From CADEED01 sp035502995 (GTDB taxonomy: Bacteria > Pseudomonadota > Gammaproteobacteria > Steroidobacterales > Steroidobacteraceae): DNA of 64,000 nucleotides. Each line of letters opens with the position of its first letter. The stretch's first letter is position 1. The notes below the pieces were generated by a model. It was not told the DNA's origin. It ran no database searches and was given only the letters and a program-made list of their open reading frames with translations. The stretch is from NCBI GenBank assembly GCA_035502995.1, contig DATJTW010000038.1, forward strand, positions 1 to 64,000. Reading direction: 5' to 3'. Below, piece after piece: positions 1 to 7,953 of this stretch. Both the position numbers and the translations under genes were made by a program.

Positions 1-37
1 CGCGCCACGCCCGAGTCGCTGGGGGCATAGCGGAAGC

Positions 38-166
38 CCCTCACCTCACCTCTGCCCGCTTCGCGGGGCGAGGGCTACGGACAGCGAGCGGCGGCGTCAC
101 CGCCCGTCCGCCTCGCTCACCTCTCAGTAGCCCTCTCCCACGCCGGTGGGAGAGGTGAGGTGAGGG
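38..166. repeat. Composite inverted-repeat element
   Basis: Bases 38-53 and 151-166 are perfect 16-bp inverted repeats (CCCTCACCTCACCTCT against its complement) enclosing about 97 bp. Inside, 132-141 and 146-155 form a second perfect 10-bp stem with a 4-base loop, and 54-75 holds a shorter GC-rich hairpin. The element ends 10 bp after the stop of the minus-strand peroxiredoxin gene, so it may also end that transcript, although no U-run follows. The nested, coding-free structure resembles the dispersed CCCTC/GAGGG palindromes seen between genes in many proteobacteria. Copy number is unknown from one window. Confidence 0.55.
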
Positions 167-176
167 CCTTTCGGCG

Positions 177-659
177 CTACAGCTGCTCCAGCATGTACTC
201 GGCCGACGACACCCGGTACTCGCCGCCGCTCTCGACGTTGAGCTCGGTCACCACGCCGTCCTTGACGATCATCGAGTAGCGCTGCGAGCGCTGGCCCATG
301 CCGAAGCGCGAGCCGTCGAGTTCGAGGCCGATCGCCTTGGTGAAATCGCCGTTGCCGTCGGCCAGCATCAGCACGTCGTCGCCGACGTTCGAGTGTTTGC
401 CCCACGCGCCCATGACGAACACGTCGTTGACCGCCATGCAGGCGATCGTATCGACGCCCTTGGCCTTGATCGCGGCCGCGTTCTCGACGTAGCCCGGCAG
501 ATGTTTGGCGTCGCAGGTCGGCGTGAAGGCGCCGGGCACGGAGAACAGCACCACCGTCTTGCCCTTGAAGAGCTGGTCCGTGGTGACGTCCTGGATTCCA
601 TCCTTGGTCTTCGTCTTGAACGTGCCCGCGGGCATCTTGTCGCCAACCTTGATCGCCAT
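177..659 (-). CDS. Peroxiredoxin, Prx5 type
   Basis: This 160-residue protein is predicted to reduce hydrogen peroxide and organic peroxides in the cytoplasm through a peroxidatic cysteine. The Prx5-type active site PGAFTPTC lies near residue 48. A second cysteine in the TIACMAVND strand matches the usual family layout. Length is typical for bacterial Prx5 proteins without a glutaredoxin fusion. The frame is open upstream to an ATG at 683, but the start at 659 (MAIKVGDK) is preferred: AGGAG precedes it at fair spacing and family members begin MIKVGD or similar. It lies 20 bp after an ankyrin lipoprotein gene and probably shares its transcript, a pairing also seen for ankyrin proteins beside catalase or peroxidase genes. 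Confidence 0.93.
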   Translation of the reverse strand: MAIKVGDKMPAGTFKTKTKDGIQDVTTDQLFKGKTVVLFSVPGAFTPTCDAKHLPGYVENAAAIKAKGVDTIACMAVNDVFVMGAWGKHSNVGDDVLMLADGNGDFTKAIGLELDGSRFGMGQRSQRYSMIVKDGVVTELNVESGGEYRVSSAEYMLEQL

Positions 660-679
660 GTCTCTCGTCTCCTGTTTGT

Positions 680-1237
680 TCATTTCGGGCGCGTCTGCGC
701 CGCGAATTTCAATTCGTTCGCGAACCGCGTGTCGCCGGCCTTCTCGGCGAAGCCGACGGCGTTCGTGCCGGCGTCGTCTTTCGCCTCGAGGCTGGCGCCG
801 TGCCGGATCAGGTATTTCGCCGTCTCCTGGCGGTTCTTGCTGACCGCGAGCATCAGCGGCGTCACGCCGCCCGGGCCCTTCTCGTCGATCGTGAGGCCGC
901 GATCGAGCAGCAGGCCGCAGATGCCGGTCATGCCGTTCGCGGCCGCGTGATGCAGCACGGTGAAGCCGTCCGCGTCCTTCACGCGGATGTCGGCGCCGCC
1001 TTCGATCAGGCCCTGCGCGGAGCTGCTCTGCCCGGCCTTCGCGGCCACGAGCAGCGGCGTATCGCCGCCGGCGAGCTTCGCATTCACGTCGGCGCCCTTG
1101 CTGAGCGCATCGGTGACGGCGTTGCGGTCGTTCTTCTGCACCGCCTCTTCGATGGGTTGTTTGCCGCAGGCGGCGAGCAGGCTTGCGACGGCGAGGCAGG
1201 CGACGACGGCGCGAGGGCGCCAGGACTTGGGATTCAC
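680..1237 (-). CDS. Ankyrin-repeat lipoprotein
   Basis: This 185-residue protein probably acts as a periplasmic, lipid-anchored interaction scaffold. Residues 1-24 form a lipoprotein signal ending in the lipobox LLAAC, so the mature protein should start at Cys24. The rest is four to five ankyrin repeats, with readable cores such as GGDTPLLVAAKAG, DGFTVLHHAAANG and GGVTPLMLAVSKN, each followed by a helix pair. It has no enzymatic motif. It is followed 20 bp later by a peroxiredoxin gene on the same strand, and the HMG-CoA lyase stop lies 10 bp upstream, so all three may be co-transcribed. A role in oxidative-stress protection is an inference from the neighbour only. Confidence 0.85.
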   Translation of the reverse strand: MNPKSWRPRAVVACLAVASLLAACGKQPIEEAVQKNDRNAVTDALSKGADVNAKLAGGDTPLLVAAKAGQSSSAQGLIEGGADIRVKDADGFTVLHHAAANGMTGICGLLLDRGLTIDEKGPGGVTPLMLAVSKNRQETAKYLIRHGASLEAKDDAGTNAVGFAEKAGDTRFANELKFAAQTRPK

Positions 1238-1247
1238 GAATGCTCCG

Positions 1248-2165
1248 TCACGAGAGGTGGGTTCTGGGAAAGGGTCCGGCCTTGACGAGCATGCCGGGAA
1301 CCGGGTGCTCCAGGGTCGATTGCAGCCAGCGGCTGGTGTCGATCAGCGCGGCGAGATCGATGCCGGTGTCGACGCCCATCCGCTGCAGCATGTAGACGAG
1401 ATCCTCGGTGGGAATGTTGCCGGTCGCCGCGGGCGCGAACGGGCAGCCGCCGATGCCGCCGCAACTCGCATCGAGCGTGCGCACGCCGGCTTCCACCGCC
1501 GCGTAGGCATTGGCGAGCCCGGTGTTGCGCGTGTTGTGGAAGTGCGCGCGCAGCGGCACCTGCGGCAGCGCCGCGCGCAGCTCGCGGATCAGCGCGGTGA
1601 CCTGCGTCGGCACGGCGACGCCGATGGTGTCCGCCACGGCGATCTCGACCGGCTGCGCCGCGGCCAGCCTCTCCGCGATGCCGCGCACGGTACCGGGCGC
1701 GACCTCGCCCTCGAACGGGCAGCCGAAGGCCGTCGAGATCGTGATCTGCGCGCGGATGCCGGCTTCGCGCGCCAGTGCCGCGATCTCGAGCCACGACGCG
1801 ATGCCTTCGTCGATCGAGACGCCCTGGTTGCGCTGGCTGAAGCTCTCCGACGCGGCGACGACCATCCCGACCTCGGTGCAGCCGGCGGCACGCGCGCGGT
1901 CGAAGCCCCTGCGGTTCAGGATCAGGCCGATGTAGCGGCCACCCGGTGGATCCGTGCCGAGCCCGGCGAGCACCGCTTCGGCATCGGCCATCTGCGGTAC
2001 GCGCTTCGGGTTCACGAAGCTCGCGACCTCGAGGCGGCGCAGTCCTGCGGCCACGAGGCGGCGCACGAACTCGACCTTGCGGTCGGTCGGCAGCACCTGC
2101 GACTCGCTCTGCAGGCCGTCACGCGGCCCGACCTCGACGATCTCGACGTTCACCGGGGAAGACAT
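1248..2165 (-). CDS. mvaB: Hydroxymethylglutaryl-CoA lyase
   Basis: The enzyme is expected to cleave 3-hydroxy-3-methylglutaryl-CoA to acetyl-CoA and acetoacetate, the last step of leucine breakdown. The 305-residue TIM barrel shows the DRE-TIM metallolyase signature GPRDGLQSE near residue 13, metal-binding HFHNTRNTG near residue 205, and the HMG-CoA lyase signature GGIGGCPFAPAATGN with the catalytic Cys near residue 240. The start at 2165 (MSSPVNVEIVEVG) places the first strand where the family has it; the frame stays open upstream to 2252, but that stretch reads as low-complexity Arg/Ala sequence. It is divergent, by 78 bp, from a family III CoA transferase. Some homologues act on related hydroxyacyl-CoAs, so the exact substrate is not certain. 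Confidence 0.9.
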   Translation of the reverse strand: MSSPVNVEIVEVGPRDGLQSESQVLPTDRKVEFVRRLVAAGLRRLEVASFVNPKRVPQMADAEAVLAGLGTDPPGGRYIGLILNRRGFDRARAAGCTEVGMVVAASESFSQRNQGVSIDEGIASWLEIAALAREAGIRAQITISTAFGCPFEGEVAPGTVRGIAERLAAAQPVEIAVADTIGVAVPTQVTALIRELRAALPQVPLRAHFHNTRNTGLANAYAAVEAGVRTLDASCGGIGGCPFAPAATGNIPTEDLVYMLQRMGVDTGIDLAALIDTSRWLQSTLEHPVPGMLVKAGPFPRTHLS

Positions 2166-2243
2166 GGCGCGAATTCTACGCGCGTGTCGCGTCTGCACGC
2201 CGGCTTGACCCTCATCGGCGCGCGCCGGTACAACCGCGCCCGC

Positions 2244-3452
2244 ATGAATCAATCTTCAGGCGCCACCGGCGCGCTCTCCGACCTGCGGGTGCTCGAGCTG
2301 GGCACGTTGATCGCGGGCCCCTTCTGCGGCCAGCTGCTCGGCGACATGGGCGCCGACGTCATCAAGATCGAGGCGCCCGGCCAGGGCGATCCGATGCGGC
2401 ACTGGGGACCGCAGCAGCGCGGGCAGCCGTCGGTGTGGTGGCCGGTCATCGGCCGGAACAAGCGGTCGATCACGCTGGACCTGCGGCAGGCCGAGGGTCA
2501 AAAGCTTTTCAAGGACTTGGCGGCCAAAGCTGACGTGGTCATCGAGAACTTCAGACCCGGCACGCTCGAGAAATGGAGCTGCGGCTACGATGCGCTGTCG
2601 GCGCTGAACCCGCGGCTGATCCTCGTGCGCGTGTCCGGTTACGGCCAGACCGGACCCTACTCGCAGCGCGCCGGGTATGGCGGCATCGGCGAGGCGATGG
2701 GCGGGCTGCGCTACATCGTCGGCGAGCCGGACCGGCCGCCGTCCCGCGTCGGCATCAGCATCGGCGATTCATTGGCCGCCGTGCATGCCTGCATGGGTAC
2801 GCTGGCCGCCCTGCATCACCGCGATCGCACCGGCCAGGGTCAGGTGATCGACGCGGCGATCTACGAGTCCGTGCTGAACATGATGGAGTCGCTGGTCACC
2901 GAGTACGACCAGCTCGGGCACGTGCGGGAACGTTCCGGGCCCATCCTGCCGAAGATCGCGCCGTCGAACGTCTACCCGACGCGCGACGGCATCGTGATGA
3001 TCGGCGCGAACCAGGACACCGTGTTCGCGCGCCTCTGCGAGGCGATGCAGAACCCCGCGCTGGCCGCCGACGAACGCTACAAGGATCACCAGGCGCGCGG
3101 CGTGAATCAGCGCGAGCTCGATGAGTTGATCGCCGGCTGGACCTCGACACTGGCCACCCGCGAGCTGCTCGACGTGCTCGAGAAATACGGTGTGCCCTCG
3201 GGGCTCATCTACCGCACTGCCGACATGCTCGAGGATCCGCACTTCAAGGCGCGGCAGGCCATCGTCAGCACGCCGCACCCGGCGTTCGGCACGTTGCGCA
3301 TGCAGAACGTCGCGCCGCGGCTGTCGGCGACGCCGGGGGCGATCCGGTCGCCGGCGCCGGAGCTCGGCCAGCACAATGCCGACGTGTTCCGCGAGCTCCT
3401 GGGGCTCGACGCGGCCGCGCTCGCCGACTACCAGTCGCGCGGTGTGATCTGA
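2244..3452 (+). CDS. Family III CoA transferase (CaiB/BaiF type)
   Basis: This 402-residue enzyme should move coenzyme A between an acyl-CoA and a carboxylic acid in the cytoplasm. Family marks are the N-terminal LRVLELGTLIAGPFCGQLLGD segment, GADVIKIEAPGQGDPMR, NRNKRS-like GRNKRSITLDL, and the GISIGDSLAA segment, whose Asp (about residue 178) is the expected aspartyl-CoA nucleophile. Length is normal for formyl-CoA transferase and succinyl-CoA dependent relatives. The start ATG at 2244 follows a short divergent spacer shared with the HMG-CoA lyase gene, which suggests linked acyl-CoA catabolism. The substrate cannot be read from sequence; glutarate, itaconate or aromatic succinates are all possible. 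A strong terminator follows directly. Confidence 0.9.
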   Translation: MNQSSGATGALSDLRVLELGTLIAGPFCGQLLGDMGADVIKIEAPGQGDPMRHWGPQQRGQPSVWWPVIGRNKRSITLDLRQAEGQKLFKDLAAKADVVIENFRPGTLEKWSCGYDALSALNPRLILVRVSGYGQTGPYSQRAGYGGIGEAMGGLRYIVGEPDRPPSRVGISIGDSLAAVHACMGTLAALHHRDRTGQGQVIDAAIYESVLNMMESLVTEYDQLGHVRERSGPILPKIAPSNVYPTRDGIVMIGANQDTVFARLCEAMQNPALAADERYKDHQARGVNQRELDELIAGWTSTLATRELLDVLEKYGVPSGLIYRTADMLEDPHFKARQAIVSTPHPAFGTLRMQNVAPRLSATPGAIRSPAPELGQHNADVFRELLGLDAAALADYQSRGVI

Positions 3453-3459
3453 AACGACG

Positions 3460-3490
3460 AAGGGCCGGACGTTTTCACGTCCGGCCCTTT
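3460..3490. terminator. Rho-independent terminator, probably bidirectional
   Basis: Arms 3460-3471 and 3478-3489 form a perfect 12-bp stem (AAGGGCCGGACG and its complement) with a TTTTCA loop, followed by TTTCTTG on the plus strand. It sits 7 bp past the CoA transferase stop and 29 bp from the convergent TPR gene stop. Read on the minus strand the stem is followed by a T-rich stretch too, so it can serve both genes. Confidence 0.9.
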
Positions 3491-3518
3491 CTTGTCATCC
3501 CCTAACGGAATCGATCGA

Positions 3519-4757
3519 TCAGGTGTTCAGCAGCCAGAGCTTCGCGATGCGCGTCATTGTCTGATCGCGCTTCACGTTGCGGAACGCCTTCGCGGCTTCC
3601 GCCTTGTTGTTGTTCTTGAGCTGCGCGATGCCGAGCTGGATGTAGGCCTCGTCGACCTTCAACGCCTCGTTCGGCGTGCCTTCACCGATCTTGCCCTTCG
3701 TCAGGCCGCGCTGCAGGACTTCGACGGCCTTCGGCGCGTCGCCCGACGCGAGGTACTGCGCGCCAACCTGCACGTCGGCATCACCCGACGCGGCACTCTT
3801 GGCTTCCGAATCCTTGGCGGCAATCGCGGACTTTTCGGAGCCGCACTTGGCCTTCGCGGTGGTCAGCAGGCGCGTGTTCACATCGACATCGCGCTTGTCC
3901 ACGAACACCTTCTTCGTGAACCCCTGCTCGAGGATCGTCTGCGCCTCGCAGGACAGGTTCTCGTCGAGGGCGAGCTGCGCCATCTCCTTGAACTCATCCG
4001 CGCGCTTCATCACGTTCACCTGGTTCGCCAGGCGGAACACGTTCAGCTGCTGGATGTCGTTGTTGTCGCTCTTGCGCAGCGAGTCCATCAGGTTGGACCA
4101 GTACTCGGTCTTCGGATAGTTCAGCACGAGCTTTTCGTACGCGCGCGTCACGCAGTTGTTGTCGCCGGCCTTGTCGCAGGCAGCGCGGATCAACAGCAGC
4201 TGGTTTTCCTTGGGCTTGCCACCGCCGTCGAGCACGACATTCATCATCTTGACGGCTTCGGTGTTGTTGCCCGACTGGTAGTACGCCTGCGCCACCGCGA
4301 CCATGATCTCCGGATCGCGCGACAGCTTGAGCGCGCGGTTGCCGTAGTCGATGGCCTTCGGATAGTTGCGCAGCGCCGTGTACAGGCCGACGAGGTTTTT
4401 CATCGCCTCGGCCTTCTTGGCCTCCGGCATGCAGGGCGAGTTCAGCTGGTTCTCGAGCTCACGCGCCGCGTCCGCATCCTGGCGCGTGCTCGTGTAGATG
4501 TACGCCCGGAACTGGCTGATGGTGTACGTATCGAATGCCGACTTGGCACCCGGCACCGCTTCCGCCTCTTTCATCTTCGCCAGGGAGTCATTCCACTTCT
4601 TGGCCTTCATCGCGTCCTGCGCGGCCGACATCTGCTTGGCGATCTGCTTGCTGATCTTGGGGTTGGCACAGGCCGCGGTCTGCGCCGCCGCCGGGGCGCC
4701 AACACCCGCAGCAAAGAGTCCAACCGCCGCGATCACCAGTCCAGTTCGAATTGACAC
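3519..4757 (-). CDS. Exported TPR protein, last gene of the Ton operon
   Basis: This 412-residue protein carries a Sec signal (IRTGLVIAAVGLFAAGVGAPAAAQ) and helical TPR-like repeats through most of its length, with cores such as YPKAIDYGNRALKLSRDP near residue 120. Six or so conserved cysteines in the mature part could form periplasmic disulfides. I choose the GTG start at 4757, which has GGAG seven bases upstream and gives a clean signal peptide; the frame stays open further upstream without a better site. It is a clear paralogue of the next upstream gene (shared stretches such as MAQLAL, EAQTILE/EAQAILEKG and an IAK(L/M)WL C-terminus). Its position behind tonB-exbB-exbD-exbD suggests a periplasmic partner of that machine. 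No enzymatic motif is visible. Confidence 0.8.
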   Translation of the reverse strand: MSIRTGLVIAAVGLFAAGVGAPAAAQTAACANPKISKQIAKQMSAAQDAMKAKKWNDSLAKMKEAEAVPGAKSAFDTYTISQFRAYIYTSTRQDADAARELENQLNSPCMPEAKKAEAMKNLVGLYTALRNYPKAIDYGNRALKLSRDPEIMVAVAQAYYQSGNNTEAVKMMNVVLDGGGKPKENQLLLIRAACDKAGDNNCVTRAYEKLVLNYPKTEYWSNLMDSLRKSDNNDIQQLNVFRLANQVNVMKRADEFKEMAQLALDENLSCEAQTILEQGFTKKVFVDKRDVDVNTRLLTTAKAKCGSEKSAIAAKDSEAKSAASGDADVQVGAQYLASGDAPKAVEVLQRGLTKGKIGEGTPNEALKVDEAYIQLGIAQLKNNNKAEAAKAFRNVKRDQTMTRIAKLWLLNT

Positions 4758-4833
4758 GCAATTGCTCCGCGATACATCACTGAAGTTTTGCCATCCGCAG
4801 CCCAACCCTCGCTGCGGCCCATGAAAAAAGATG

Positions 4834-6105
4834 TCAGGCCTTGTTCGCCTCGATGAGCCACATCTTCGCGATGCGGGCCATGCCAGGCGCCTGCTTGACC
4901 GTGCCGAACGCCTTCACGGCCTCGGGCTTGTTGTTGGTGCGCATGTAGGCGATGCCCAGCAAGAGGCCGGCCTCGTCGACGCTCTTCACGCCGCCCTTGC
5001 CGATGCCACGCTGCAGGGCCTCGATCGCCTTGTCGTTCTGGCCGTAGCTCAGGTACGCAGCGCCGAGCTTCACGTCCGCTTCGCCCGTGGGCTTCGCCTT
5101 CGCGCTCGCGTCCTGCTTGTCCAGCGTCGACTTGTCGAGCGTCGCGGCCTGCTTCGCATCCGCGAGGATGCGGCCAGCCAGGTCCTTCTCGCGCTGATCC
5201 TTGAACGCGCCCTTTTGCTGACCTTTCTCGAGAATGGCCTGCGCCTCGCCGGGCAGACCCTGACCCAGGGCGAGCTGCGCCATCTCGGTGTACTGGCTGC
5301 CGTCATCCATGACGTTCACGCCATCGGAGAGACGCAGCACGTTCAGCAGCTCGCGATCGTTCGCGCTGACACGCAGCAGCGAGTTGATGAGATCGGTCCA
5401 GTAGCTCGCCTTCGGGTAGTGCACGACGAGCTTCTCGATTTGCTCGACGACGCACTCGTTGTCCTTGAGGTTCAGGCAGGCGCTCTGGAGGATGCGATAC
5501 AGCGTCTCGTCGGGCGACTTGCCGGCGGCTTCGATGCGCTTGATGGTCGTGTCCGACGTCGCCTTCGCATTCTGGAAGTCGTTCTGGATGTAGTACGCAT
5601 TGGCCAGGTAGTTGCCGGCCTCGACGTCATCCGGGTTCAGCTCGATCGCGAGCTTTCCGTAGTTGATCGCCTTCGCGTAGTCCTTCGAGTTAAAGGCCAG
5701 CTGCATCAGCAGCTTCGCGCGGCCGGGCTTGTCGCCGGCATCCATGCAGGGGGAGTCGAAGCCGGGCGCGAGGTCAGCCAGCGCTTCCGGGTACTTCTTC
5801 AGATTCACGTTCGCGATGCCGCGGAATTCGTGGATCCAGAACAGATCGTAGGGAGATTTTTCGACGGGGACCGCCTCGGCCTCGCCGACCTTCGCGATCA
5901 CTTCGTCCCACTTGCTCGCCTGGCGGGCCTTCTGGGCCTCGATCAGAGGCTTGTCGACCTTCTTGGTCATCTTGCGGACGCCGCAGGCGTCGTTCGGATC
6001 CGCCGCTGCTGCGGGAGGTTCCTTGTCCTTCGCCTGGGCCAGGGAAACCACACCGAGCAGTCCGATAACGGCCAGTCCGGCCGTGAGATTCATGCGACGA
6101 GGCAA
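4834..6105 (-). CDS. Exported TPR protein, paralogue of its neighbour
   Basis: This protein of about 423 residues has a Sec signal ending near GVVSLAQA, then Lys/Ala-rich TPR-like helices, for example YAKAINYGKLAIELNPDDVEAGNYLANAYY, which is a well-formed TPR (described here in pieces: YAKAINYGKLAIELNP then DDVEAGNYLANAYY). It ends IAKMWLIEANKA, matching the paralogue 76 bp downstream. The start is chosen as TTG at 6105 because AAGGAG lies six bases upstream; the ATG at 6093 is nineteen bases from that site. The TTG start adds Pro-Arg-Arg, a better positive n-region. It follows exbD by 144 bp containing a 10-bp hairpin, so its level may differ from the Ton genes. Role inferred: periplasmic accessory of the Ton complex. 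Confidence 0.8.
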   Translation of the reverse strand: MPRRMNLTAGLAVIGLLGVVSLAQAKDKEPPAAAADPNDACGVRKMTKKVDKPLIEAQKARQASKWDEVIAKVGEAEAVPVEKSPYDLFWIHEFRGIANVNLKKYPEALADLAPGFDSPCMDAGDKPGRAKLLMQLAFNSKDYAKAINYGKLAIELNPDDVEAGNYLANAYYIQNDFQNAKATSDTTIKRIEAAGKSPDETLYRILQSACLNLKDNECVVEQIEKLVVHYPKASYWTDLINSLLRVSANDRELLNVLRLSDGVNVMDDGSQYTEMAQLALGQGLPGEAQAILEKGQQKGAFKDQREKDLAGRILADAKQAATLDKSTLDKQDASAKAKPTGEADVKLGAAYLSYGQNDKAIEALQRGIGKGGVKSVDEAGLLLGIAYMRTNNKPEAVKAFGTVKQAPGMARIAKMWLIEANKA

Positions 6106-6117
6106 CTGACTCTCCTT
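6103..6117 (-). promoter_or_regulatory. Ribosome binding site selecting a TTG start
   Basis: On the minus strand AAGGAG (6117-6112) is followed by six bases and then TTG (6105-6103). The alternative ATG at 6093-6091 would be nineteen bases from the site, outside the normal range. Confidence 0.6.
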
Positions 6118-6123
6118 ACAAAG

Positions 6124-6152
6124 GAGCCGCGGCCTCAAACGCGCCGCGGCTC
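6124..6152 (-). other. Intercistronic hairpin between exbD and TPR gene
   Basis: Bases 6124-6133 and 6143-6152 form a perfect 10-bp GC-rich stem with a 9-base loop, ending seven bases before the Shine-Dalgarno site of the first TPR gene. No U-run follows, so it is more likely an RNA stability or partial attenuation element than a full terminator. Confidence 0.45.
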
Positions 6153-6249
6153 GGTTGTTCAACCCGCCTTGCAGGCATCCGAAAGATTGGATGCTCGCTT
6201 CGGCACAAAGTTTCCCAATTCTTTCGAGGACTTGGGATTCAGCTCTCGT

Positions 6250-6672
6250 TCAGTCTCGGAATTCCGAGGTGTTCACGAAGCCCATCTTCTTCATGTGGTT
6301 GCGCTGCGCTGCCGCCATCACGAGAGCGGTCATCTCGTAGCGCGACCGGCGATCCGGCCGGAGATGAATCTCCGGCTGCGGTTCCTTGTCACGCTCCGAG
6401 CGGAAGAAGCTCTCGAGCTGCGGAATGCCACTGACCACCGTGCCGTTCCAGACGATCGTGCCGTCGAAGTCGATGTCGATCTGGATGACCTCCGGACGAA
6501 CCGTCGGCGGCGGCGTGTTGGTCTGCGGCATGTCCAGCTTCGTCGCGTGGGTCATGATCGGAATCGACATGATCAGCACGATGATCAGCACGAGCATCAC
6601 GTCGATGAGCGGAGTCGTATTGATCTCCATCATCGGTGCGCCTTCGTCAGCCCCGCCTACACTCATAGCCAT
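6250..6672 (-). CDS. exbD: ExbD-type proton-channel subunit (second copy)
   Basis: This 140-residue inner-membrane protein is an ExbD/TolR family stator subunit that couples the proton gradient to TonB. It has a short cytoplasmic N-terminus, MEINTTPLIDVMLVLIIVLIM as the single membrane helix (the Asp in PLIDVMLVL is the proton-carrying residue, about position 24) and a periplasmic domain. It lies 20 bp behind another exbD that shares the MAMSVG start and the TTPLxDxMLVL helix but differs in the periplasmic domain. Two exbD genes in one Ton operon are known in Xanthomonas campestris, where the second copy has a specialised role; the same may hold here. Confidence 0.93.
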   Translation of the reverse strand: MAMSVGGADEGAPMMEINTTPLIDVMLVLIIVLIMSIPIMTHATKLDMPQTNTPPPTVRPEVIQIDIDFDGTIVWNGTVVSGIPQLESFFRSERDKEPQPEIHLRPDRRSRYEMTALVMAAAQRNHMKKMGFVNTSEFRD

Positions 6673-6692
6673 GGAAAACTACTCCGGGAAAA

Positions 6693-7133
6693 TCAGCGGG
6701 TGACGCGAATGCTGCCGCGATCCGGTTCGGTGATGAAACCGACCTTCACGATGCCGCCGCGCTGCAGGTTGTAGATGACTCGGCCGACCGCTTCCCAGCG
6801 CGCGGACTTGTCGCCGCGGATGTGGAATTCCGGCTGAGGCACCTTGCGGGCCTCGGCCACGATGCGGCTGAAGAACATCTGCTTGTCCGTCATCGGCGTG
6901 GCATTCCAGTAGACCTTGCCGCCCGTATCCACCGAGATGGTGATGTTTTCGGGCTTGGTCTGCGTGGGGATGTTCACGGCCTTCGGAATCTCGACCGCCG
7001 CCATCTTCTTGATCACGGGGACCGTGATCAGAAAGATGATGAGCAGCACGAGCATGATGTCCACGAGCGGAGTCGTGTTGATGGTCGAGATCGAGGTTTC
7101 ATCACCCTCGTCACTGCCGACGCTCATCGCCAT
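6693..7133 (-). CDS. exbD: ExbD-type proton-channel subunit (first copy)
   Basis: This 146-residue member of the ExbD/TolR family has one membrane helix, STINTTPLVDIMLVLLIIFLI, with the essential Asp at about residue 25, followed by a periplasmic domain ending RGSIRVTR. With ExbB it forms the proton-driven motor that energises TonB for uptake through outer-membrane TonB-dependent receptors. It lies 48 bp after exbB and 20 bp before the second exbD, all on the minus strand, so one transcript is likely. The second ATG in MAMSV is also a possible start; the first is kept. Confidence 0.94.
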   Translation of the reverse strand: MAMSVGSDEGDETSISTINTTPLVDIMLVLLIIFLITVPVIKKMAAVEIPKAVNIPTQTKPENITISVDTGGKVYWNATPMTDKQMFFSRIVAEARKVPQPEFHIRGDKSARWEAVGRVIYNLQRGGIVKVGFITEPDRGSIRVTR

Positions 7134-7181
7134 GTCGTTAACCTCTTATGGGTGAAACGCAAAGTCCGGGGGTTCCGGGCT

Positions 7182-7895
7182 TTACTTCTTCACGCCGGCG
7201 ACGGGGGTCTGCGATACGCGGGCACCGCCCACGAGGTACGCATGCAGATCCGACGCGAAATTGCGGAGGCTCTCGCTGATGGTCTTGTTACGACGCAGCA
7301 GCCAGTTGTAACCCATGACCGCGGGCACGGCGACGAACAGACCGAGCGCCGTCATGATCAGAGCTTCACCGACGGGGCCGGCCACCTTGTCGATGGACGC
7401 CTGGCCGGAGACACCGATGTTCACGAGGGCCTTCAGAATGCCCCAAACCGTGCCGAACAGACCGACGAACGGCGCCGTGGAACCGACCGTCGCGAGGAAC
7501 GCGAGGCCGTTCGACATCTTGCTGTTCACGGAGTCGACCGAGCGCTGCAGGGACATCGTGACCCACTCGTGCAGGTCGATGCGGTCCGTCAGGCGGCCTT
7601 CATGGTGCGCCGAGGCGCGCAGACCGTCTTCGGCGACGGCACGGAAATCGTTGTCCTTCGGGAGGCGGTCGACCGCTTCCTTGAGCGAGCCGGAGCTCCA
7701 GAACTGCTTTTCCACGACCTTGGCACCGGCCTTCAGGCGGCGCTGATCCCACAGCTTCGTGAAGATGATGTACCAGGACACGGCCGACATGATCAGCAGG
7801 ATGATCAGCGTGGCACGACCGACCGGGCCGCCCTGTTGCCAGAGCGCTTCGATGCCGTACGGATTTTCGATTTGGACTGCAGCGTTGGGTTCCAT
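7182..7895 (-). CDS. exbB: ExbB/TolQ/MotA-type proton-channel protein
   Basis: This 237-residue inner-membrane protein forms the pentameric channel around ExbD. It has a first helix near residues 25-48 (GRATLIILLIMSAVSWYIIF), a cytoplasmic loop, and two C-terminal helices containing the family signature FVGLFGTVWGILKALVNIG (about 145-163) and GEALIMTALGLFVAVPAVMGYNWL. Length and topology are those of ExbB. The order tonB-exbB-exbD-exbD is that of the Xanthomonas Ton operon and argues for ExbB over TolQ, as no tolA, tolB or pal lies nearby. Confidence 0.95.
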   Translation of the reverse strand: MEPNAAVQIENPYGIEALWQQGGPVGRATLIILLIMSAVSWYIIFTKLWDQRRLKAGAKVVEKQFWSSGSLKEAVDRLPKDNDFRAVAEDGLRASAHHEGRLTDRIDLHEWVTMSLQRSVDSVNSKMSNGLAFLATVGSTAPFVGLFGTVWGILKALVNIGVSGQASIDKVAGPVGEALIMTALGLFVAVPAVMGYNWLLRRNKTISESLRNFASDLHAYLVGGARVSQTPVAGVKK

Positions 7896-7953
7896 GATTT
7901 CCTCGATGACAAAAATGCGAAGCGGCGCCGAAGCACCGCATCACCGTAAATGA

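Noticed and set aside
960..2243. Plus-strand open frame running from 960 into the CoA transferase gene
   Set aside because: It lies antisense to the ankyrin and HMG-CoA lyase genes, is Arg/Ala-rich and has no family sequence; the CoA transferase begins at ATG 2244.
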